This document shows positions 1 through 5,651 of a stretch of DNA of 6,664 bases, one piece after another. The DNA comes from an uncultured Clostridia bacterium (GTDB taxonomy: Bacteria; Bacillota; Clostridia; TANB77; CAG-508), in assembly GCA_944389715.1 (NCBI GenBank), contig CALXNI010000117.1, forward strand, positions 1 through 6,664, in the 5' to 3' direction. A program made the translations under genes and the position numbers. Numbering within the stretch: position 1 is the stretch's first letter; each line of letters opens with the position of its first letter. The notes beneath the pieces are model-generated. The model was not told the origin of the DNA. It did not search any database and was given only the letters and a program-made list of their open reading frames with translations.

Positions 1-30
1 GGTTGGAGATTAGAAATTAATTGCAAACGT

Positions 31-100
31 TGTAGGGGTCGCCGCCCACGGCGACCCGCATATCAATATTTAAGGGTCGCCCAGGGGTGCGCCCCCTACA
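31..100. repeat. GC-rich double-hairpin repeat (MITE/REP-like)
   Basis: A 70-bp GC-rich island stands out in a very AT-rich background. It is bounded by inverted ends, TGTAGGGG (31-38) and CCCCTACA (93-100). Inside, GGGTCGCCG (36-44) and CGGCGACCC (49-57) form a perfect 9-bp stem with a 4-nt loop, and GGGG/CCCC (84-87/92-95) forms a second small hairpin. GGGTCGCC recurs at 74-81. Such short palindromic GC-rich units are commonly dispersed in Clostridia genomes, but copy number cannot be seen from one copy. It lies just downstream of the leftward coupling-protein gene and could act on its transcript end. No target-site duplication is evident. Confidence 0.6.
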
Positions 101-138
101 GATTTAAAATAAATTTACCCACACAAATTACAATTTAC

Positions 139-1476
139 CTAAATAATTTTAAAATTTGATTTTTTTTGGTTTTCTTTTTTAATTTCTGAACTTTTAAAAT
201 AGGGAATTAAATTAATTTTGCAAGGGGGGAGAATTTTATTGCCATCTGAAATAAAAGCTAGACAAGAAAAAGTATTTAAATTTTGTGTAAAAAAGTTAGT
301 ATCATAAATAAAGTCAGTTTGTATATGTGTCGATACACTTTCAGATAAATTTGATTTTTTTGATTTTAATGAATTTGTAAAATAATTATAATTTGTTTCA
401 GAGGCATTTTCAGAGAAACTTTTAGATATTTTAGTTTTATCTTCTTTACCAATTTGTTTTTGAGCACTTTCTATTGTATAAATATCATCTGTTCTAAGCC
501 ATAACTTGTTAACTAAATTCTGGATTATTACTTTAACAGAGGCTTCATCCTTAAGGGTATTTTGTAATGAGGAATAGCTTTGCGTTGCAACAATACTTAT
601 ACATTTGGCCTCTCTACTTTGAGCAAAAAAGTCTGCATCTGACGTATTTACATATTCGTGAAATTCATCACACATAAATATAGTTGGATTAATTGTAGAA
701 GAAGACGATAGCTGAGATAATACTTCGGACTGGAAATCAAGTTTTAAATATGCAGACATTATTTTAGATAAATTTTTATATTTAGCAATATTCATATTTA
801 AAACAACAATTTTCCCATTGTGAATTACATCACTGAAACCTTTGAAATTAATATCTTCCTTTGAAGGGCAAAAGACTTTTGATATATCATAATCTGAAAT
901 AAAAGTGCCAGTTATTCTAGTAATTTCAGATTTTAGTATAGATACTGTTCTTAAATCTAAATTTTTAAATTCATTTTCGAAAAAATTAAGTGAAGAATGT
1001 AAATTAAAAATATCTCTAACTGACATATTTCCAGATTGAAAAAGTAATCGTAAATTCAACATTTTACTTTTATAATAATTATCATTATTAATTAGATTAT
1101 GCAATTCTGTAAAAGTAACATATCCATTATTATATAATCTACAAAGCTTTATTGCCTCTGTTAATACTGTTTGGGCTTTATCTAACCAATATGATTCAGA
1201 ATTATTCGGAGAAAATAATTCTAAAATAGTTTTTAATCTGTTAGCTAAGACAGAAGCATGAAGGTTAGGCTTATCTAGTGGATTGTATCTGGTTATAGAA
1301 TCTAAACTTATAACTACTATGTCTGAAAGTCTATTATAAGTTTTGGCATATTTTAATACTTGTTTATAAAAATTACCTTTAACATCTAATATTAGCATTC
1401 CTAGATTTGGTGAAGTATATTCCATTAATTGCTTTAAAATAGGGTACATTACAGAAGAGGTTTTACCGGGAGCCAA
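139..1476 (-). CDS. VirD4/TraG-type conjugative coupling ATPase, C-terminal part (frameshifted from N-terminal part)
   Basis: Type IV coupling proteins are membrane-anchored hexameric ATPases that feed relaxase-DNA into a conjugative secretion channel. This 445-codon frame carries the motor domain. It begins inside the P-loop (GKTSS at residues 4-8), followed by LILDVKGNF (28-36, the VirD4 'LDPKGE'-type motif), RYNPLD (63-68), Walker B IFMCDEF (266-272) and the sensor-like ATQS (297-300). The tail from about residue 350 is Ser/Lys-rich. The apparent TTG start at 1476 has no Shine-Dalgarno and sits in the middle of the Walker A motif, so it is not a natural start. The upstream frame (1463-1867) supplies the missing half, LVTGTIGS. 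Deleting one C from the CCC (minus strand; GGG at 1468-1470 on plus) restores GTIGSGKTSS and a protein of about 575 aa, a normal VirD4-like length. It is either a pseudogene or an indel sequencing error. Family call is firm; subfamily is not. Confidence 0.85.
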   Translation of the reverse strand: MAPGKTSSVMYPILKQLMEYTSPNLGMLILDVKGNFYKQVLKYAKTYNRLSDIVVISLDSITRYNPLDKPNLHASVLANRLKTILELFSPNNSESYWLDKAQTVLTEAIKLCRLYNNGYVTFTELHNLINNDNYYKSKMLNLRLLFQSGNMSVRDIFNLHSSLNFFENEFKNLDLRTVSILKSEITRITGTFISDYDISKVFCPSKEDINFKGFSDVIHNGKIVVLNMNIAKYKNLSKIMSAYLKLDFQSEVLSQLSSSSTINPTIFMCDEFHEYVNTSDADFFAQSREAKCISIVATQSYSSLQNTLKDEASVKVIIQNLVNKLWLRTDDIYTIESAQKQIGKEDKTKISKSFSENASETNYNYFTNSLKSKKSNLSESVSTHIQTDFIYDTNFFTQNLNTFSCLAFISDGNKILPPCKINLIPYFKSSEIKKENQKKSNFKII

Positions 1477-1867
1477 TTGTTCCTGTTACTAACATGTTTT
1501 GGTATAGACTTTTTTCTGTTATATAAATGTTTTGATTTTTTTCATCAAAGCCTAGAAGTATATTTAATTTATTATCCGTAGCAATAATTTCTTCTTTTTG
1601 TTTTTTAGGTATTTTAATTTTTTTTATTAAAATATATTTTTGAAAAGAATTTGTTAATAAATAAATAGAAATAAAGCAGGTTATACAATACAAAATTTTA
1701 ATATATTTCCAAGTTAGCGGATATTCAGTAACAATATCAAATTTATTTATAGAGTAAGGAAAAATTAGATTTTTTGCAGTAAAAATGGGTTTAAATATAT
1801 TTAAAGTTATTAAAAACAGGAAAACAGAAATAAACAGAAGTATTAATTTTTTTTTAATAGTATTCAA
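1463..1867 (-). CDS. VirD4/TraG-type coupling protein, N-terminal membrane anchor (frameshifted)
   Basis: This 134-codon frame is the N-terminal part of the coupling protein. It has a basic start (NTIKKK), membrane segment 1 at about residues 8-27, membrane segment 2 at about 54-74, then a cytoplasmic stretch ending NMLVTGTIGSR-stop. This two-helix anchor followed by a P-loop is the VirD4 layout. The reading frame ends at TAA (1463-1465), three codons after it overlaps the ATPase frame. The last residue should be Gly of GSGKT rather than Arg. The start is TTG at 1865-1867, preceded by a perfect AGGAGG (1875-1880 on the plus complement) with 7-nt spacing, so it is well supported despite not being ATG. 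The upstream small frame's TAG stop overlaps this Shine-Dalgarno, suggesting translational coupling. A fragment this short would be a membrane peptide without ATPase function. Confidence 0.8.
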   Translation of the reverse strand: MNTIKKKLILLFISVFLFLITLNIFKPIFTAKNLIFPYSINKFDIVTEYPLTWKYIKILYCITCFISIYLLTNSFQKYILIKKIKIPKKQKEEIIATDNKLNILLGFDEKNQNIYITEKSLYQNMLVTGTIGSR

Positions 1868-1878
1868 ACAAAATCCTC

Positions 1879-2052
1879 CTATAAATTAAGCGAATCTTTT
1901 TTTATTTTTAATCTAGAACCTTGTAAATTATGAAAAAAGACAATATCAATAAATGAATAGATTGAATAAAAAACTATAAAAAGATTAATAATAAAAGATA
2001 TAAAAAAAATATGAATTAAAATTTTAAAACACTCCCTTCCATTTTTTACCAT
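1879..2052 (-). CDS. small putative membrane protein upstream of coupling protein
   Basis: A 57-codon minus-strand frame starts at ATG (2050-2052) and ends at TAG (1879-1881), which overlaps the AGGAGG of the coupling-protein gene. Residues about 10-40 are almost entirely I/L/F/V/Y/S (ILIHIFFISFIINLF is part of it), consistent with one long or two short membrane helices. The tail, GSRLKIKKDSLNL, is basic. I do not recognise the family. Small membrane proteins are common next to conjugation ATPases, but that is only context. Weakness: no good Shine-Dalgarno precedes the ATG. A GGAAGGGAG lies inside the frame at codons 5-7, pointing to an unusual or later start. A promoter-like pair (TAGACA 2074-2079, TATTAT 2051-2056, 17-bp spacer) would place transcription start downstream of this ATG. 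It may be a real gene with a non-canonical start, or a leader. Confidence 0.4.
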   Translation of the reverse strand: MVKNGRECFKILIHIFFISFIINLFIVFYSIYSFIDIVFFHNLQGSRLKIKKDSLNL

Positions 2053-2217
2053 AATAATACATTATTTTAAATTTGTCTATACTTTTTTTAAAAAATATGA
2101 TAAAATTTTTAAAGTTGTATTTCGTTTTCAGTATTTTGTATTTTATCATATATAAAAAATCTTTGAAGAATTGCTTGATATATGCAAATACTAAAATCTA
2201 AATATCAAATATAGTTT

Positions 2218-2223
2218 AGGAGG
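2218..2223 (+). promoter_or_regulatory. Shine-Dalgarno AGGAGG of the DUF1858 gene
   Basis: A perfect AGGAGG lies 7 nt before the ATG at 2231 and fixes that start. The rest of 2053-2217 is AT-rich. I found no convincing promoter for the rightward gene there; the best candidate, TTGTAT (2115-2120) with TATTTT (2139-2144), is weak. Confidence 0.8.
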
Positions 2224-2230
2224 ATTAAAA

Positions 2231-2413
2231 ATGATAGAAAAAACAACTAAAATAGGAGAATTACTAAAAATAGCTCCAGAAAAAGCGAATATTTTATTAG
2301 AAGCAGGAATGCATTGTTTAGGTTGCCCAGCATCACAAGAAGAAACCATAGAAGAGGCTTGTGAAGTACATGGAATTGATGTAGATGAATTGATGGAAAA
2401 AATAAATTCATAA
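2231..2413 (+). CDS. DUF1858 domain protein (hybrid-cluster-protein-associated redox disulfide type)
   Basis: This 60-aa protein is one complete DUF1858 domain. A short helical N-terminus with TKIGELLKIAPEKANILLEAGMHC leads into the hallmark GMHCLGCPAS (residues 26-35, cysteines 29 and 32), followed by ETIEEACEVHGID (38-50) and a C-terminal LMEKIN helix. The family is small, cytoplasmic and common in anaerobes. The CxxC is thought to be redox-active or metal/sulfur-binding, and some members are fused to or sit near hybrid-cluster proteins; the exact role is not established. Here it is an orphan with no hybrid-cluster gene in view, and the tRNA operon downstream has its own promoter. A small AT-only hairpin (2423-2430/2434-2441) follows but has no T-run, so it is not a convincing terminator. 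The ATG start is set by a perfect Shine-Dalgarno. Confidence 0.9.
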   Translation: MIEKTTKIGELLKIAPEKANILLEAGMHCLGCPASQEETIEEACEVHGIDVDELMEKINS

Positions 2414-2482
2414 ATATTAATAATATTTTGTACCAAAATATAGCAACAGTAACAAAAAAACAAATAAAATTTGAAAAAAACG

Positions 2483-2511
2483 TTGACATTTACAAAAAAA
2501 TATTGTAATAT
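2483..2511 (+). promoter_or_regulatory. promoter of the tRNA operon
   Basis: TTGACA (2483-2488), a 17-bp spacer and TAATAT (2506-2511) make a near-consensus vegetative promoter. It lies about 50 bp upstream of tRNA-Lys, as expected for a stable-RNA operon. Confidence 0.85.
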
Positions 2512-2545
2512 ATTTAAGCAACTGTTAATAAGCAGTTGCTTAAAT
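2512..2545 (+). promoter_or_regulatory. 13-bp inverted repeat at the tRNA operon transcription start
   Basis: ATTTAAGCAACTG (2512-2524) and CAGTTGCTTAAAT (2533-2545) are a perfect inverted repeat with an 8-nt loop. It begins directly after the -10 box, so it covers the expected start site near 2518. It could be an operator, a 5'-leader hairpin of the pre-tRNA, or (with TTCTTTTT at 2548-2555) a weak terminator/attenuator. The structure is plain in the sequence; its role is inference. Confidence 0.55.
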
Positions 2546-2563
2546 AATTCTTTTTAGAGTTAT

Positions 2564-2639
2564 GGGCTATTAGCTCAGGTGGTAGAGCACTTGACTTTTA
2601 ATCAAGTTGTCCCGCGTTCGAGTCGCGGATAGCTCACCA
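2564..2639 (+). tRNA. tRNA-Lys (anticodon TTT)
   Basis: A complete 76-nt cloverleaf with encoded CCA. The acceptor is GGGCTAT/ATAGCTC with one G-U, the D-arm is GCTC...GAGC, the anticodon stem is CTTGA/TCAAG around loop CTTTTAA (anticodon TTT), and the T-arm is CCGCG-TTCGAGT-CGCGG, then ACCA. It is the first gene of the operon Lys-Glu-Thr. Confidence 0.97.
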
Positions 2640-2675
2640 AAACAAATACTAATTTTTTGTAATTAGTATTTGTTT
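2640..2675 (+). other. 15-bp hairpin in the tRNA-Lys/tRNA-Glu spacer
   Basis: AAACAAATACTAATT (2640-2654) pairs perfectly with AATTAGTATTTGTTT (2661-2675), leaving a 6-nt loop. It starts directly after the CCA of tRNA-Lys and ends 6 nt before tRNA-Glu. With no T-run and transcription continuing, it looks like a processing element of the pre-tRNA (for example an RNase III or endonuclease substrate) rather than a terminator. This is inference from position. Confidence 0.5.
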
Positions 2676-2681
2676 ATATAA

Positions 2682-2756
2682 GGCCCGTTGGTCAAGCGGT
2701 TAAGACATCGCCCTTTCACGGCGGAGACATGGGTTCGATTCCCGTACGGGTCACCA
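2682..2756 (+). tRNA. tRNA-Glu (anticodon TTC)
   Basis: A complete 75-nt cloverleaf with encoded CCA. The acceptor is GGCCCGT/ACGGGTC, the anticodon stem is TCGCC/GGCGG (closed by a C-G pair) around loop CTTTCAC (anticodon TTC), and the T-arm is TGGG-TTCGATT-CCCG, then ACCA. It is second in the operon, 9 nt before tRNA-Thr. Confidence 0.97.
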
Positions 2757-2765
2757 ATTTAATAT

Positions 2766-3067
<302 letters not shown>

Positions 3068-3074
3068 TTAAAAT

Positions 3075-3114
3075 TGAAATAGGACGTTAATTTAATGGCT
3101 TATTTCATTTTTTT
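3075..3114 (+). terminator. intrinsic terminator of the tRNA operon
   Basis: TGAAATAGG (3075-3083) pairs with CTTATTTCA (3099-3107), a 9-bp stem with one G-U, followed at once by seven Ts (3108-3114). It lies 8 nt after tRNA-Thr and should end the operon before the HNH gene. Confidence 0.75.
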
Positions 3115-3155
3115 ACAGCCATAATTGACAAAAAGTCAAAAAGAAAGGGGCAAAT

Positions 3156-3550
3156 ATGGTTAATTGCATAAATTGTAACAAAATAATAAAAAATAGAAAT
3201 AAATATTGCAGTATAAAATGCCAAAAAGAATTAGAATATAATTCATATATAAACAAATGGAAAAAAGGAGAAGAGACTGGATGTAGAGGAGATTATCAAA
3301 TTTCTATGCAATAAAAAAGTATCTGTTTAATAAATATCAAAACAAATGTGCAAGATGTGGATGGGGAGAAGTAAATAAATATACTGGAAATATTCCTTTA
3401 GAAGTGGAACATATTGATGGGAATTATCAAAATAATAAAGAGGATAACCTAATATTATTATGCCCAAATTGTCATTCTTTAACTAGTACCTATAAAGGAG
3501 CTAATTTAAATAAGGGTAGAAAGAATAGAAATAAATATTATAAAAGTTAA
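3156..3550 (+). pseudogene. HNH endonuclease, frameshifted (free-standing homing-type nuclease relic)
   Basis: Two frames together make one HNH protein. Frame 1 (ATG 3156 to TAA 3312-3314, 52 aa, AAAGGGG 5 nt upstream) has a zinc ribbon, CINC...YCSIKC (cysteines 4, 7, 18, 22), then GCRGDYQIS. Frame 2 (from about 3311 to TAA 3548-3550) continues IKKYLFNKYQNKCARCGW, then LEVEHIDGN and LLCPNCHSL, which are the HNH core with its Cys pairs. One extra A near 3309-3318 (CAA-ATA-AAA) would fuse them into about 131 aa, the usual size for this family of small HNH nucleases found in phages and as mobile genes. Frame 2 has no ATG/GTG/TTG start of its own after its last stop (3284-3286). The gene sits 88 bp after the intron-bearing tRNA-Thr, outside the intron and behind a terminator, with no clear promoter. 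Confidence 0.8.
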
Positions 3551-3583
3551 TATATGTTTGATAAATGCTTAAAAATTAATTTA

Positions 3584-3612
3584 TTGACAATTACTTATAA
3601 AAATGCTAATCT
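3584..3612 (+). promoter_or_regulatory. promoter of the SDR reductase gene
   Basis: TTGACA (3584-3589), a 17-bp spacer and TAATCT (3607-3612) lie 34 bp before the ATG. A TATAAT at 3612-3617 is too far from this -35 (22 bp) to be its partner. Confidence 0.65.
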
Positions 3613-3632
3613 ATAATAAATATATTATAGAT
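3609..3632 (+). promoter_or_regulatory. 10-bp palindrome overlapping the -10 and start site
   Basis: ATCTATAATA (3609-3618) and TATTATAGAT (3623-3632) form a perfect inverted repeat with a 4-nt spacer. It overlaps the -10 box and ends next to the AGGTGA ribosome binding site (3633-3638). It could be an operator or a leader hairpin that masks the binding site; in such AT-rich DNA chance is also possible. Confidence 0.4.
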
Positions 3633-3645
3633 AGGTGAAAAGCAT

Positions 3646-4371
3646 ATGAAAACAGTTTTAGTTACAGGTGGTTCAAGAGGGATAGGAAAATGTGTAACAG
3701 AAAATTTAGCAAAAGATGGATTTAATGTAGTTCTAAATTATAATAAATCTGAAAAGCAAGCGAAGGAAATTAAAGAAAATTTAAGTAAACAAGGTATAAA
3801 TATAGAAATCTACAAAGCAGATGTGTCAAAAAGAGAAGATGTAAAAAAACTAGTAAAATTTGCTTTAAATAAATTTAAAAACATAGATATATTAATAAAT
3901 AATGCAGGTATTGCAAAGCTACAAATGTTTAATGATATTACTGATGAAGATTGGAATGAAATGATAAATACCAATTTAAATTCTGTGTTTTATACGACAC
4001 AAGAAGTGTTACCTAATATGATACATAATAAAAATGGATGTATAATAAACATTTCATCAATATGGGGGATAGTTGGAGCATCATGTGAAGTAGCTTATTC
4101 AGTTTCAAAAGCTGGAATAGACGGAATGACTAAATCACTTGCTAAAGAATTAGGACTATCAAACATTAGAGTAAATTCAATTGCGCCAGGGGTAATTGAT
4201 ACAGAAATGAATAGTAATTTAGATAATGCCATTAAGGAGCAAATAAAAGATGAAACACCTTTAAATAAGATAGGAAAACCAATTGATATTTATAGATGTA
4301 TAAAATGGTTAATAGAAGACGAATTTACTACTGGACAAATAATATCTCCAAATGGAGGGTATGTCATTTAA
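3646..4371 (+). CDS. SDR-family NAD(P)H reductase (FabG-like; possible EF-P 5-aminopentanone reductase)
   Basis: A classical short-chain dehydrogenase/reductase of 241 aa, the normal length. The Rossmann cofactor motif is TGGSRGIG (7-14), NNAG is at 85-88, and the catalytic tetrad is Asn110, Ser138, Tyr151 and Lys155 (YSVSK), with PG at 181-182 and C-terminal TGQIISPNGG. Family knowledge gives NAD(P)H-dependent keto reduction in the cytoplasm. Two readings compete: FabG (3-oxoacyl-ACP reductase), or the YmfI-type enzyme that reduces the 5-aminopentanone group on elongation factor P. The stretch SSIWGIVGASCEV (137-149) closely matches, from memory, the corresponding stretch of B. subtilis YmfI, and the gene is not in a fatty-acid-synthesis cluster, so YmfI-like is favoured. 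It is monocistronic, with its own promoter and terminator. All catalytic residues are intact. Confidence 0.9.
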   Translation: MKTVLVTGGSRGIGKCVTENLAKDGFNVVLNYNKSEKQAKEIKENLSKQGINIEIYKADVSKREDVKKLVKFALNKFKNIDILINNAGIAKLQMFNDITDEDWNEMINTNLNSVFYTTQEVLPNMIHNKNGCIINISSIWGIVGASCEVAYSVSKAGIDGMTKSLAKELGLSNIRVNSIAPGVIDTEMNSNLDNAIKEQIKDETPLNKIGKPIDIYRCIKWLIEDEFTTGQIISPNGGYVI

Positions 4372-4399
4372 AAAAGAACCACTTAAAAATGGTTCTTTT
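4372..4399. terminator. bidirectional intrinsic terminator between convergent genes
   Basis: AAAAGAACCA (4372-4381) and TGGTTCTTTT (4390-4399) form a perfect 10-bp stem with an 8-nt loop. The T-run serves the rightward reductase gene, and the A-run at 4370-4375 gives the T-run for the leftward gene ending at 4403. Confidence 0.85.
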
Positions 4400-4402
4400 A
4401 AT

Positions 4403-4870
4403 TTATTCATTATTACTTATTTTTTTCTTATAATTTCCTGAAATTAATTTTGGAACATATGTGATTATTTTGTATATTGCTAATCTTATTTTTTTACTCC
4501 ACAAATAACTTTTTCTTAATTTATTAGGTTTATCAATAGAAGAATCTATATCTAAAGCTACTAAATCAGTATTTTGTGTTTCTAATGGGAATATATAATT
4601 TTCGTAATTATTGTTGTCCCACTCGTTATTTTCATTTCTAAAACAGAAATTAAAAGAATCACTATCAATAAGATTTATTTCTGCTTGAAAACCTAACTCT
4701 GTTTTTTCCATTTTTATTTCTGATAAATTATCCCAATAAGTACCAAAGCCATAGTGAATATAAACTTCTTCAGCTCCGTTTTCAAAAAATAATCCTGTAT
4801 ATGATATTTTTACAGTACTATTTTTTAATAATTTATCAGTATTAAAAAATATATTTTTTGTAAGTTCCAT
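4403..4870 (-). CDS. stand-alone CBM25/53-like starch-binding protein
   Basis: A 155-aa protein whose first two thirds (about residues 17-95) match the CBM25/CBM53 type of starch-binding module: VKISYTGLFFENGAEEVYIHYGFG (19-43, with the typical Y-x-G and HYGFG), W46, IKMEKTELGF (52-61), FNFCFRN (73-79) and the signature WDNNN (84-88). These modules bind alpha-glucans, usually attached to amylases or glycogen enzymes. Here no catalytic domain and no signal peptide is present, so it is probably cytoplasmic, perhaps associated with glycogen. The C-terminal tail (about 118-150) is basic and amphipathic (KKIRLAIYKIITYVPKL), which could contact membrane or a partner. Start ATG 4868-4870 follows a GAGAGGG; the promoter is upstream on the same strand. 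It is monocistronic and convergent with the reductase. The fold is a confident call; the role is unknown. Confidence 0.8.
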   Translation of the reverse strand: MELTKNIFFNTDKLLKNSTVKISYTGLFFENGAEEVYIHYGFGTYWDNLSEIKMEKTELGFQAEINLIDSDSFNFCFRNENNEWDNNNYENYIFPLETQNTDLVALDIDSSIDKPNKLRKSYLWSKKIRLAIYKIITYVPKLISGNYKKKISNNE

Positions 4871-4908
4871 TTTATCCCTCTCTTATTTATTTATCTTTTG
4901 TTAAGGTT

Positions 4909-4937
4909 ATTATAGTATTAAAATATATAATATTCAA
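4909..4937 (-). promoter_or_regulatory. promoter of the CBM protein gene
   Basis: On the minus strand TTGAAT (4932-4937), a 17-bp spacer and TATAAT (4909-4914) lie about 40 bp upstream of the ATG. The -10 is perfect consensus. Confidence 0.7.
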
Positions 4938-4964
4938 GTATTTTTTACAAAAATATTAAAAAAC

Positions 4965-5537
4965 TTATTTAACATTTAAAATTTTGCCAATTATATAGAA
5001 ATTTTTTGAATTTGTTACATCAATATCTTCAATTTCTTTGTTATCTGCCTTTAATATAATTTTACTTTTACGGTTAATAAATCTACGAATTATAATTTCA
5101 TTATCTATACTAAATAAACCAACCTCTTTATTGTTTAATAATGAGTTTAATTCTATAAAAGAATATGTTCCTTTTTTTAAAGTGGGCTCCATTGAATTAT
5201 CGTTAATTTTAATTGCTAGAGAAGCACTTGGAAGACTAGAAGGACAGTCAATAAAGCTATCTAATTTACTTACTGCAGGAACTTTATTGTAAGAAATATG
5301 ATTAATAAGTCCATAAGCTTCTTGTTCTTCACTAATTTGTTTATCGTAAGTATACATTAGTTGCTGATAAGGAATATCTAAAGCTCTACATATGTTTTTT
5401 AAAGCCTTGTGACTTGGATTTCTTTCACCTTTTTCAATATGTGTTAAGTGTCCAATATTAATATCTGTAAGTCTTGCAAGTTCTGTTTTAGTCATTCCTT
5501 TTTCTTTTCTAACTTTTGCGATCATATCACCGATCAT
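4965..5537 (-). CDS. HTH-XRE/S24 (LexA/CI-like) transcriptional repressor
   Basis: A 190-aa repressor with two domains. Residues 1-60 are a Cro/CI-type helix-turn-helix (MTKTELARLTDINIGHLTHI region, then EKGERNPS), which binds DNA. Residues about 85-190 are a LexA/CI-like S24 domain for dimerisation, with the nucleophile serine in INDNSMEPTLKKG (Ser115). The base lysine expected in EIIIxR, aligning with LexA Lys156, is Arg151, and no Ala-Gly or Cys-Gly cleavage pair is seen in the hinge (81-105). RecA-driven self-cleavage is therefore doubtful. The start is ATG 5535-5537, with AAGGAG (5546-5551) 8 nt upstream; an in-frame GTG at 5544-5546 falls inside that binding site and is not used. It is divergent from a small XRE gene, as in phage or mobile-element switches, and probably autoregulated through the palindrome at 5596-5613. 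Confidence 0.88.
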   Translation of the reverse strand: MIGDMIAKVRKEKGMTKTELARLTDINIGHLTHIEKGERNPSHKALKNICRALDIPYQQLMYTYDKQISEEQEAYGLINHISYNKVPAVSKLDSFIDCPSSLPSASLAIKINDNSMEPTLKKGTYSFIELNSLLNNKEVGLFSIDNEIIIRRFINRKSKIILKADNKEIEDIDVTNSKNFYIIGKILNVK

Positions 5538-5573
5538 AATATGCACTCCTTTATTCTACAAAATTCTAAACAC

Positions 5574-5602
5574 ATTATATAAAATAAATTGTAATTTGTC
5601 TA
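5574..5602 (-). promoter_or_regulatory. promoter of the S24 repressor gene
   Basis: On the minus strand TAGACA (5597-5602), a 17-bp spacer and TATAAT (5574-5579), 37 bp before the ATG. The -35 lies inside an 18-bp palindrome. Confidence 0.7.
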
Positions 5603-5613
5603 CTAGTAAACAA
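5596..5613. promoter_or_regulatory. 18-bp palindrome, likely repressor operator
   Basis: TTGTCTACTAGTAAACAA is symmetric in 8 of 9 base pairs about its centre and covers the -35 of the repressor promoter. Its size and place fit an autoregulatory operator of the HTH dimer. That it binds this protein is inference. Confidence 0.5.
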
Positions 5614-5651
5614 GAAAAATGTAAAAAATTAACATATTTTTTTAAAACTAC

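Noticed and set aside
2423..2441. ATATTTTG/CAAAATAT hairpin as terminator of the DUF1858 gene
   Set aside because: The stem is almost all A/T and no T-run follows on either strand.
2191..2489. Minus-strand open frames over the DUF1858 gene
   Set aside because: They are antisense shadows of a well-supported DUF1858 gene, lack ribosome binding sites and show biased, low-complexity composition.
2518..2539. Leader GCAACTG/CAGTTGC as a specific base-pairing partner of the tRNA-Thr arm GCAACTG (2789-2795)
   Set aside because: A 7-nt match is easily due to chance and the leader arms pair perfectly with each other.
3311..3320. Programmed -1 frameshift in the HNH gene at A AAA AAG
   Set aside because: The zero-frame stop TAA (3312-3314) lies before the slippery bases would be read, so a plain deletion is the simpler explanation.
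3156..3550. HNH gene as an ORF encoded within the intron
   Set aside because: The intron ends at 3027 and the 3' exon plus a terminator lie between; the nuclease gene is outside.
5038..5292. Plus-strand open frame opposite the S24 repressor
   Set aside because: Fully antisense to a clear HTH/S24 gene, with no domain and no binding site.
5544..5546. GTG as start of the S24 repressor
   Set aside because: It overlaps the AAGGAG ribosome binding site; the ATG at 5535-5537 has ideal 8-nt spacing.
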